Shown here: one piece after another, positions 8,180-15,594 of the stretch
Layout: the number at the start of each line of letters is the position of its first letter
Numbering within the stretch: position 1 is the first letter of the stretch
Source of the DNA: Mycolicibacterium brisbanense
Lineage (GTDB): Bacteria > Actinomycetota > Actinomycetes > Mycobacteriales > Mycobacteriaceae
Assembly (NCBI RefSeq): GCF_001570425.1
Contig: NZ_BCSX01000011.1
Span: forward strand, 124,001 to 188,000
Reading direction: 5' to 3'
DNA: 64,000 nucleotides
Translations under genes and position numbers: made by a program
The notes under the pieces: generated by a model
Databases searched by the model: none
The model's input: the letters and a program-made list of their open reading frames with translations, nothing else
Told to the model about the DNA's origin: nothing

Positions 8180-10123
8180 CTAGTGGCTGCTCGGGTCGGT
8201 GAGGATCTCGATCAGGGCGGGTCCGGGGTGGTGGAGGGCCTCGGTGATCGCCGAGCTCAGATCTTGTGCATCGGTGACGCGTCGGCCGTAGGCGCCGCAG
8301 TCTCGGGCGTAAGCGGCGAAGTTCGGATTGTGCAGGGAGGTCTGCCACACCGCGTATTCGGCGCTGCGTTGTTCCTCGCTGATCTTGGCGAGTTCGCCGT
8401 TGTTGAGCAGGATGTGGGTGATGTTCATGCCGTACTTCACCGCGGTGGTGAAATCGGCGAGGTACTGACCGAAGCCACCGTCGCCGGTGATCGCCACGAT
8501 GGGACGGTCCGGTGCGGCCGCCCAGGCCCCCATCGCCGCGGGAAATCCGAATCCGATGGATCCGAGATAGCCCGACATGAGCACCGACTGTTCGGTGGTC
8601 TCGAAGTACCGGCCGAACGAATACGCGTGATTGCCCACGTCGACGGTGAGGACCGCATTCTGCGGCACCAGGCGGCTGAGTTCCTCGAATACGGTGGCGG
8701 CCGCGACCCGCCCGCCCGGCGTCTTGACGGCGCGGCGGCCCTTTTCGGCGCGCCAAACAGCCCACCGCTCAGCCACTTCCGGGCGCTGATCCACCAGCGC
8801 CGGGTTTGAGCGAAGCCCGTCGAGTAGGGCGGCGGCCGTGACACCCACATCGCCGAGCAGCGGAACCTCCACCGGACGGAAACGGCCCAGCATCATGGGG
8901 TCGGTGTCGACCTGGATGATCGGCTTGTACGGCGAGATCCCGGTGTGGTTGGAGAACGAGGCGCCGAACACCAGCAGCAGGTCGGCCTTGTTCATCATCC
9001 AGGAGGCCACCGGTGTGCCGGAGCGCCCCAGTACGCCGCAGGCGAGCGGGTGAGCGTCCGAGATCTGCCCTTTGGCCTTGAAGGTGGTCAGTACCGGTGC
9101 ATTCAGCCGTTCGGCGAGGGCGACGACGGCAGGCATGTCGAACTTCGCGCCGGCACCGACGACGACCAGTGGCCTGGTCGCGCTTTGCACCACCTCGAGG
9201 GCCTGCTCCAGTGCCGACGCGGGCGGTGCGACCCGAAGGTCGGGTAGGCGGCCACCGGGTCCGGACGCCAACGCGTCCGGGGCTTCGAGAATCTGTACCT
9301 CGTCGGGCAGCACGAGATGGCCGACGCCGCGTTCGAGGATGGCGTGTTTGAGGGCCATGGTCATCAGTTCGGCGTGGTCGGAGCCGGACCGCACCATCGA
9401 CGAGTACACGGCGACATCGGCGAACGCCGCAAGCAGGTCGATGTCCTGGAACGCGCCCTTGCCGGCCACCGATGAATCCACGTTGCCTGAGAGGGCCAGC
9501 ACCGGGGCACGATCGGATTTCGCGTCGTACAGACCCGTCAGCAAGTTGGTGGACCCGGGCCCGGCGATACCGAAGCAGGCGGCAGGCCTGCCGGTCAGCT
9601 TGCCGTAGGCGGCTGCCGCAAACGCCGCGGCGCCCTCGTGTCGGATGCCGAAATACCGTAGCTTGCCTGCTGTTTCCGCGCGGTGCATGGCTTCGGCGAT
9701 ACCGAGATTCGAGTGGCCGACCATGCCGAAGACGGTGTCGACGCCCCAGTTGGTCATGGTCTCCACCAGCACGTCGCTGACCGTGCGCGGATGTGGAGCC
9801 GGCGGCGGGGTGCCGACGTAGATGCCGTCTTCGCGGACCTCCACCGGATAGGTGCGCACGTTGAAGTCGGGACCGCCCGCGGCCTCACCGGTGAACGGAT
9901 CGAAGTCGAAACCGTGCCAGGGGCAACGGATCTTGTCGTTCTCTAGGGTGCCCTGCCCGAGTGGGCCGCCCTGATGCGGACAGCGGTTGTCGATGGCGCC
10001 GTAGCGGCCGTCGAGTCGGGTCAGCGCCACGGTCTTGAGCCCGACCGGACACATCGTCACCTCACCCTCGTCGAGGTCGTCGGCGTCAACGGCCTTGTGC
10101 CAGGCGAGGTCCTGTTCGGTCAC
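8180..10123 (-). CDS. Rieske-ThDP fusion: Rieske [2Fe-2S] domain joined to acetolactate-synthase-like enzyme
   Basis: Of 647 residues, the first ~105 form a Rieske ferredoxin-like domain with ligands Cys48, His50, Cys67 and His70 (CPH...CPWH). From about residue 115 a complete thiamine-diphosphate enzyme follows: RHEGAAAF near residue 160 supplies the cofactor-activating Glu, a central domain follows, and GDGGFGQ...LLNNGEL near residues 545-575 is the ThDP/Mg motif. ThDP enzymes of this group decarboxylate 2-oxo acids and may form C-C bonds. A fused Rieske centre suggests electron transfer, as in an oxidative 2-oxo acid reaction, but this is inference. Its GTG start overlaps the stop of the upstream gene (GTGA), so both are one operon. 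Confidence 0.88.
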   Translation of the reverse strand: MTEQDLAWHKAVDADDLDEGEVTMCPVGLKTVALTRLDGRYGAIDNRCPHQGGPLGQGTLENDKIRCPWHGFDFDPFTGEAAGGPDFNVRTYPVEVREDGIYVGTPPPAPHPRTVSDVLVETMTNWGVDTVFGMVGHSNLGIAEAMHRAETAGKLRYFGIRHEGAAAFAAAAYGKLTGRPAACFGIAGPGSTNLLTGLYDAKSDRAPVLALSGNVDSSVAGKGAFQDIDLLAAFADVAVYSSMVRSGSDHAELMTMALKHAILERGVGHLVLPDEVQILEAPDALASGPGGRLPDLRVAPPASALEQALEVVQSATRPLVVVGAGAKFDMPAVVALAERLNAPVLTTFKAKGQISDAHPLACGVLGRSGTPVASWMMNKADLLLVFGASFSNHTGISPYKPIIQVDTDPMMLGRFRPVEVPLLGDVGVTAAALLDGLRSNPALVDQRPEVAERWAVWRAEKGRRAVKTPGGRVAAATVFEELSRLVPQNAVLTVDVGNHAYSFGRYFETTEQSVLMSGYLGSIGFGFPAAMGAWAAAPDRPIVAITGDGGFGQYLADFTTAVKYGMNITHILLNNGELAKISEEQRSAEYAVWQTSLHNPNFAAYARDCGAYGRRVTDAQDLSSAITEALHHPGPALIEILTDPSSH

Positions 10124-11742
10124 AGTGGTGTGGCTCCTGCATACGGGACTCCGCTGAGGTAGGCGAAGTCGCGGTCAAAGGTGACGAGGTCGTCGAGGGC
10201 GAAGTCTGCCAGGCGTCGGTGGCCGCACGCGCGCGCGAGTACCACCATCAGGTCGACGGCGGCGCGCAGGAAGCGATCCAGGCGCTGCGCGGCGGCATGA
10301 GACGGCAGGCGCGACCGCAGCCGCGGGTCCTGGGTGGCGATACCAGCCGGGCAGGTATTCGTGTTGCAGGCCCGCATGCCGACACATCCGATGGCCTGCA
10401 GTGCCGCATTGGACAGGCCGATCGCATCGGCCCCCAGCGCCAAGGCCTTCACCATGTCGGCAGGGGTGCGGATGCCGCCGGTGACCGCGAGGGTGACATG
10501 GTGGGCGTGGGCGCTGTCCAGGTGCCGCCGGGCCCGGGCCAACGCCGGAATGGTGGGCACCGAGATGTTGTCGCGGAAGATCGTCGGGGCAGCGCCGGTA
10601 CCGCCGCCGCGGCCGTCGACGATGAGGTAGTCCACCCCGATCTCGAGTGCGGCGTCGATATCACGCTCGATGTGTTGCGCACTCATCTTGTACCCCACCG
10701 GGATACCGCCGGAGACGTCACGAACCTGGGCGGCGAAGTCCTTGAACTGCTGCAGCGAGGTCCAGTCCGGGAACCGGGCCGGCGAGATCGCGGCGGTGCC
10801 CGGCGCAAGGTCGCGGACCTCGGCGATCCGGCCCACCACCTTGGCGCCCGGAAGGTGCCCGCCGGTACCGGTCTTGGCGCCCTGCCCGCCCTTGAAATGG
10901 AAGGCCTGGACCTTGCGTACGTGGTCGAAACTCCAGCCGAACCGACCGGATGCCAGTTCGTAGAAGTACCTCGAATTCGCCTGCTGCTCTTCGGGCAACA
11001 TGCCGCCCTCACCCGAGCAGATCCCGGTCCCGGCGAGTTCTGCACCCGCCGCCAGTGCGGTCTTGGCCTCTTCGGACAGAGCACCGAAGCTCATATCACT
11101 GACGAACAACGGGATGTCGAGCACCAGCGGGCGCAGCGCGTTCGGGCCGATCACCGTTTGCGTGCTCACCGGCTCGTCGTCGAGCAGCGGCAGTCGCGCC
11201 AGCTGTGCGGTGAGCAGCTGGATCGAATCCCACGACGGCAGTTCACCGCGCGGCACACCCATCGCCGCGGTAGGTCCGTGCCCGCTGCTCAAACCGTGCG
11301 CGGCCCAGTCGTGGATCTGCGTGACGAACGGCTCCTCGGCGGTGTCGCTCGGTTTGATCCACTTGCCCAGATAACCGTCGTCAGCGTAGGTCTGCGGGTT
11401 CGCCCGCGCGAAGTCGGCAATGGCCGATTCGTCGAGATACACCGAGTCGTCGGACACCCACGCCGGGAAGGTGGCCAGCGCCACCGCCGGGTTGACCGGC
11501 GATACGCCGGACTCGATCTCGTAGCGCCAGCCATGGACACCGCACACCACGAGATCACCCTCGACGCGGCCGTCGGCCATCAGCGCTCCGCGGTGGGCGC
11601 AGCGACCGTACAACGCCGACACCTGCTGCCCGCGACGCACCAGCAGCACGTCGACACCAGCGGCGACCACCGCATGCGGAGTGTTCTCGGGTAGTTCAGA
11701 GAGCGAAGCGACACGCAATGCGGTCACCGGTTCAGTTGTCAC
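10120..11742 (-). CDS. Rieske-FMN fusion: Rieske domain joined to glutamate-synthase-like FMN domain
   Basis: The 540-residue product starts at a GTG (11742) with GGTGGAG upstream. The N-terminal ~105 residues are a Rieske domain with Cys48, His50, Cys67 and His70 (CAH...CGVH), the same positions as in the neighbouring ThDP fusion. The rest is the FMN-binding barrel of glutamate synthase: GGQGAKTGTGGHLPG, GRGGGTGAAP, and CNTNTCPAGIATQDP, which resembles the Fe-S cysteine region. There is no amidotransferase domain. It probably channels electrons to reduce or aminate a substrate; which is unknown. Operator copy 4 is 46 bp upstream. It overlaps the downstream ThDP gene by 4 bp. Confidence 0.88.
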   Translation of the reverse strand: MTTEPVTALRVASLSELPENTPHAVVAAGVDVLLVRRGQQVSALYGRCAHRGALMADGRVEGDLVVCGVHGWRYEIESGVSPVNPAVALATFPAWVSDDSVYLDESAIADFARANPQTYADDGYLGKWIKPSDTAEEPFVTQIHDWAAHGLSSGHGPTAAMGVPRGELPSWDSIQLLTAQLARLPLLDDEPVSTQTVIGPNALRPLVLDIPLFVSDMSFGALSEEAKTALAAGAELAGTGICSGEGGMLPEEQQANSRYFYELASGRFGWSFDHVRKVQAFHFKGGQGAKTGTGGHLPGAKVVGRIAEVRDLAPGTAAISPARFPDWTSLQQFKDFAAQVRDVSGGIPVGYKMSAQHIERDIDAALEIGVDYLIVDGRGGGTGAAPTIFRDNISVPTIPALARARRHLDSAHAHHVTLAVTGGIRTPADMVKALALGADAIGLSNAALQAIGCVGMRACNTNTCPAGIATQDPRLRSRLPSHAAAQRLDRFLRAAVDLMVVLARACGHRRLADFALDDLVTFDRDFAYLSGVPYAGATPL

Positions 11743-11788
11743 GAGCTCATCTCCACCGTTGCACTGTCGACCATCGCGGCCGCCTCCG

Positions 11789-11808
11789 CATCAGTCATGT
11801 GACTGATG
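11789..11808. promoter_or_regulatory. Palindromic operator candidate, copy 4
   Basis: CATCAGTCA-TG-TGACTGATG is a perfect 9-bp-arm palindrome identical in both arms to copy 1. It lies 46 bp upstream of the Rieske-FMN fusion start and inside the 94-bp gap after the DUF3500 gene, suggesting that the two-gene Rieske operon has its own regulated promoter. Confidence 0.75.
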
Positions 11809-11836
11809 CCGTGACGTGATGCCGTAGGGGCGCGAC

Positions 11837-12967
11837 CTACCCCAACGGGGGCCGGGAATGAAATTCGGCGCGGTGGCGGGCCAGCACGTCATCACCGAAA
11901 TCCGCACTGGGATCGCGCCATACCGTGTGGATGTGGTTGACGTCGCGCTGGGTGTTGTCGTACTCGGCGAGCAGGCGCGGACCCTGGAGTCGGTAGTAGT
12001 GCGGTTGGCCCCGTTCGACCCCGCCGGCCCAGGCGAAATGTACGGCGTCGAGTTTGGCCCCGGCGAACTTCTCGGCCTCCCGTTCGGCGAGTTCCTCGGG
12101 GATTCTACCGACGAAGACGTCGAGCACGGCCCGCAGCAGCTCCTGTTGGCTTTTGGTCATCGCGCTTGCCGCAACGCCTTTCGGAGCCGTCGTGAGGCTC
12201 AGGGCGCGAAGATGCTCGGGCCGCAGTCCGGCCGCGACTTCGGACGCGTCGTGCATGGAGTGGACCAGGTTGCGCAACCGAGGCTCGGTGAACGGCGCCC
12301 GCCAGACCTCGGGGAGCGTCATCATCTCGTCGCCGTCGTGCAGATGCGGGCGGTTGCCACCCACGATGTCCACGGGGGCGACCGGACTGATCAGCGCCTC
12401 GGCCACCTGTCCCTCGTCGAGAGACCGGACCAGTTCGCGAGCAAGGTCTTCGGCCGCCCCGAGCGGTCTGAGCAGATGCCCGCCGAGCAGCGGCGACTCG
12501 GCGGGATCCGCGCCGAGGAAGCTCGGCGAGCTGGAGACCACCGCACCGTCGCGGACCGCATGCTGAACCGAGACGTGGTGGCCGCCGAAACGCCATGACC
12601 ACTCGCCGCGCAGGTCAGGTTCGCCGAATACCTTCAGCCAGTACATCTGTGGATCGCGGCCGCGTTCCCGGCCCCAGTCCACCTGCCAGTTCTCGACCCG
12701 GTCGAGGACGTTCTCCAGGCCCATGATCGTTGTCGCGGTGACATAGCCGGGTTTCGAAAGGCTGGTCGCGACCAACTGCATCGCAAGGCCTTGCTGTGCC
12801 GGCCGCATGTGGGCCAGCGGAAGCCCGCCGTGGTCGGTCGGGGTGTAGAACCAGCGGTGGCGTTCCTCCTCGGACGGCCATGGCGCGACCGCCTGGTCGA
12901 GTTGGTCGGCCGAGAGCGCGGCCAACCAGGCCCGTGCCGATGCCACCATGCGTTCTGCCGGGTTCAT
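11837..12967 (-). CDS. DUF3500 family protein
   Basis: The ATG at 12967 has GGGAGG six bases upstream and yields 376 residues. The sequence matches DUF3500 as I know it: an N-terminal AWLAALSADQ, a RWFYTP-type motif, PLAHMRPAQQGLA and IMGLENVLDRVENW, then a C-terminal HYYRLQGPRLLAEYDNTQRD followed by HIHTVWRDPSADFG. The biochemical role of the family is, to my knowledge, not established. Conserved His, Asp and Asn residues in the C-terminal block suggest an enzyme, perhaps metal dependent. It is divergent from the PucR-type regulator across the first copy of the GGACTGTGTG motif and sits upstream of the Rieske operon in the same direction. Confidence 0.82.
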   Translation of the reverse strand: MNPAERMVASARAWLAALSADQLDQAVAPWPSEEERHRWFYTPTDHGGLPLAHMRPAQQGLAMQLVATSLSKPGYVTATTIMGLENVLDRVENWQVDWGRERGRDPQMYWLKVFGEPDLRGEWSWRFGGHHVSVQHAVRDGAVVSSSPSFLGADPAESPLLGGHLLRPLGAAEDLARELVRSLDEGQVAEALISPVAPVDIVGGNRPHLHDGDEMMTLPEVWRAPFTEPRLRNLVHSMHDASEVAAGLRPEHLRALSLTTAPKGVAASAMTKSQQELLRAVLDVFVGRIPEELAEREAEKFAGAKLDAVHFAWAGGVERGQPHYYRLQGPRLLAEYDNTQRDVNHIHTVWRDPSADFGDDVLARHRAEFHSRPPLG

Positions 12968-13043
12968 CGCGTCCTCCCGCTGAGTACGAGCGAGCCGATA
13001 CGTGCTGCTCAACCACGAACACTACGCAGCGCAAACCAGCACT

Positions 13044-13064
13044 GGACTGTGTGAATGCACAGCA
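13044..13064. promoter_or_regulatory. Second operator-type motif, copy 1
   Basis: GGACTGTGTG-AATG-CACAGCA contains the dyad CTGTG-N6-CACAG. It lies in the 155-bp gap between divergent DUF3500 (start 12967) and the PucR-type regulator (start 13123). The same 17 conserved bases recur in reverse at 15514-15534, so this is a good candidate for an autoregulatory site of that regulator. Confidence 0.65.
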
Positions 13065-13122
13065 TGTAGCGTCCGCAGTGTTGATTCACCCAAGGTTTTT
13101 GGTTCCAACGACGGGGCTCGAA

Positions 13123-14868
13123 ATGCGTACGTACACGAGTGGTGAGATGCGGCAGTGGCTGGGCGGGGTCGGTGACCTGGCTGCCGCCGTCAACGCCGCA
13201 ACGCCGTTGCCCAAGCTGTTGGACCTGATCGCCGAAACCGCCTGCAGCCTCACCGGTTACGAGGCCAGCGGGGTGTTGCTCGTCGACGACGAGCGGCATC
13301 GGCTCTACATCTCCGGTTCGTTCGGGCTGTCCGTCGAGTACGTCGCGGAGGTCAACGAGCGCAGGACGATCACAGTCGATTCCGGTCCGTTGTCAGGCGG
13401 GCCCTCGACCTGGGCGTTCCGTTCCGGCGAACCGGCGATCGTGCGCGACATCCTCGCCGACCCCACGTTCGCCCCGTGGGCCTGGCTCGCCGACAACTAC
13501 GGATACCGCGCGATGGCCGCGGTGCCGCTGCTGGTCGACCGGGCCCCGGTGGGGACGCTGAACTGCTACCGGACGGCGGTGCACGACTTCGGGCCGGATG
13601 AAGTCGCACTGCTGTGGACGCTCGCGAACCAGGCGGGCACCGCGCTGCAGAGTTCACGGCTGATCAGTTCGCTGACGGAACAACGGCGCCTGCTCGAGCA
13701 GTCCGAGGACATCCACCGGGAGCTGACCGAAGTCGCCCTGCGTGCCGGCGGTGTGCAGGGAGTTGCCGACGCACTGGCCCGCCTGCAGCGCCGCCCCGTA
13801 CTCGTCACGGACAACTCCGGTGCGGTGATCGCCAACGCCGCGTACGAAGGGGTGCAGCTCGCTCCGGAGCCGATCATTCCTGACCAGCTACCCGACGGGA
13901 TAGGGGAAGTGGCGTACCGGAATCGGGTGACCGCGCCGGTGTCGTTGGGGCGTGACGTGGTCGCGCGGCTGTGGCTGCCGACGCGCCTGGCCGATCTCTC
14001 CGAACTGGACCGGCGGGCGCTGGAGCACGCGGCGGTGGTGTGCGCGTTGGAAGTCCTGCGTCAGCGGACCGCGACCGACGTCGAATGGAGCCTGCGGTCA
14101 GATCTGCTGGCGGATTTCCTCGCCGGGGCTGCCGTGGAGGCCCTGGCCACGCGTGCCGGGGCGCTCGGACACGATCTGACACGCGCCCACACGGTCATCG
14201 TGGCGGCCTCCGACGGCGACGGCGGTCCTGGACGGTCGCGGTCCTTGCTGTCGACCGTCCGGGCGGTGGCCGCGCAATGCGAACCCCGCCCGCTGGTGTC
14301 GAGCACAGGCGGTGACGTGCTGGTGTTGTGGCCCGACGCGTCACGTTCCGAATCGCCGGGACAGGCAGCCGAACGCATTCGGACCGCGGTGAGCCGGCTG
14401 GCGGGAGCGCATACGGCGACCGTCGTCGTCGGTCACCGATGCGAACGGCTCACCGACGCCCGCGCCGCGATGGGAACCGCCCGCGCCGCACTGGAATTGG
14501 CCCGGCTGCACGGGACGAATCGGGTCGTCACCCTGCCCGATCTCGGTGTCTACGGGCTGTTGCTGCAACTGAACGATCCGCACGAACTCGTTCGTTTCGC
14601 CGACCACACGCTCGACGCGTTACGCCGCTATGACGAGCGGAAGAACGCCCAGCTCGTCTCGACCGTACGGACGTATCTCGAGCAGGGGATGAACGTCGGC
14701 CGCACCGCGGCAGCGCTTTTCGTCCATCAGAACACGATCGGGCTGCGGCTCAAGAAGGTCGAGGAGGTCGCGGGGTTGTCCTTGCAGCAACCGGAGTCGT
14801 GGTTGCAGCTGAAGCTCGCTCTGATGGCCGCCGATGTACTCGGCGGGGCAGAGACAACCCAGGCCTGA
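13123..14868 (+). CDS. GAF-domain PucR/CdaR-type transcriptional regulator
   Basis: I placed the start at ATG 13123 because the GAF fold begins about 20 residues later; an in-frame extension to 12796 would run through the divergent promoter and most of the DUF3500 coding start. The 581-residue product has an N-terminal GAF domain (about 20-165; LLVDDERHRLYISGSFGL), a linker coiled region (SRLISSLTEQRRLLEQSEDI), and a C-terminal PucR helix-turn-helix of the CdaR type (LEQGMNVGRTAAALFVHQNT onward, about 525-565). Such regulators usually activate catabolic genes in response to a small effector. Two copies of a shared motif, at its own promoter and at 15514, are likely targets. Confidence 0.85.
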   Translation: MRTYTSGEMRQWLGGVGDLAAAVNAATPLPKLLDLIAETACSLTGYEASGVLLVDDERHRLYISGSFGLSVEYVAEVNERRTITVDSGPLSGGPSTWAFRSGEPAIVRDILADPTFAPWAWLADNYGYRAMAAVPLLVDRAPVGTLNCYRTAVHDFGPDEVALLWTLANQAGTALQSSRLISSLTEQRRLLEQSEDIHRELTEVALRAGGVQGVADALARLQRRPVLVTDNSGAVIANAAYEGVQLAPEPIIPDQLPDGIGEVAYRNRVTAPVSLGRDVVARLWLPTRLADLSELDRRALEHAAVVCALEVLRQRTATDVEWSLRSDLLADFLAGAAVEALATRAGALGHDLTRAHTVIVAASDGDGGPGRSRSLLSTVRAVAAQCEPRPLVSSTGGDVLVLWPDASRSESPGQAAERIRTAVSRLAGAHTATVVVGHRCERLTDARAAMGTARAALELARLHGTNRVVTLPDLGVYGLLLQLNDPHELVRFADHTLDALRRYDERKNAQLVSTVRTYLEQGMNVGRTAAALFVHQNTIGLRLKKVEEVAGLSLQQPESWLQLKLALMAADVLGGAETTQA

Positions 14869-14883
14869 GACTCCGGTGGCCGC

Positions 14884-15406
14884 TCACGGTTTGCCGAATG
14901 TGGCGACCGAGTCGACGGCGAACTCGAACAGCACCCGGCGTTCGTTGCGGCTCGGGTCGCGGAAGGTATAGCCGTCGCCGGTGCCGAGGTATTTCTGGGC
15001 CATCCGGTCGATGTGCGCGGTCACTTTGCCGCCCTCGACGGCATCGTTTTCCGAGATCTCGCGGGCGACAGTGGCTTTGATGCTCATCCAGTGGAATGGG
15101 TTGGCCGGGTTCATCAGCATGAACGTCACCTGCGGGTTGTTCCTCAACCACTGCACCTTCTTGCGATGGGACGCCAGGTTGAGCAGCACCCGGTCGCCTT
15201 CGTAGTCGACCCAGACGGGGGGAGAGGTTCGGCCGTCCGGTTCCCCCGATCACCGAGATCACGGCCGTCACCGGACCGTCGAGCAGTTGTTTGTAGATCG
15301 GGTCGAGATCGTCGAGGCGGTGGAGCTCGTCGCGCTCACCTACCTCGAACTGTCCGGCCTGAACGCCGTCGGCAATGTCTCGTATCTTCGCGACACCGAT
15401 GGGCAT
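14884..15406 (-). pseudogene. PPOX-class (pyridoxamine oxidase/F420-type) enzyme, frameshifted
   Basis: Translation from ATG 15406, which has a near-perfect AGGAGGTAAAC ribosome site, gives a split-barrel PPOX N-terminus (RLDDLDPIYKQLLDGPVTAV onward) up to RPNLSP, then loses frame. The remaining protein (VWVDYEGDRVLLNLASHRKK to FGKP) continues in the next frame to the stop at 14884. The break is at a run of six G on the plus strand (15217-15222); five would restore one 173-residue frame. PPOX proteins reduce or oxidise small substrates with FMN or F420. It may be a genuine frameshift or a homopolymer sequencing error. It is divergent from the FAD hydroxylase at 15595. Confidence 0.75.
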
Positions 15407-15513
15407 GTTTACCTCCTGAGACGGGCGCCGGCGTGCCGCCGGCATCGTGCTTTCCGACGCTAGTGCGACGCCCGACAGGGGTGACTGGGGTTCTACACAG
15501 CGATTTTCTGAAC

Positions 15514-15534
15514 TGCTGTGGAAGCACACAGTCC
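15514..15534. promoter_or_regulatory. Second operator-type motif, copy 2
   Basis: On the minus strand this reads GGACTGTGTG-CTTC-CACAGCA, identical to the 13044 site outside the 4-nt spacer. It lies between the divergent PPOX gene (start 15406) and FAD hydroxylase (start 15595), which suggests that the PucR-type regulator also controls these genes. Confidence 0.65.
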
Positions 15535-15594
15535 GCAGCTGATCTGCGTGTCGCAGAGTTGACCGCATCAGCATCACGCCAAGGAGGTTCGACC

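Noticed and set aside
10219..11694. Long plus-strand frame of 491 residues opposite the Rieske-FMN gene
   Set aside because: Low-complexity Arg/Gly/Asp composition typical of antisense to high-GC coding sequence; no motif or ribosome site.
12796..13122. Upstream extension of the PucR-type regulator frame
   Set aside because: It would run through the divergent DUF3500 start and promoter motif; the GAF domain begins soon after ATG 13123.
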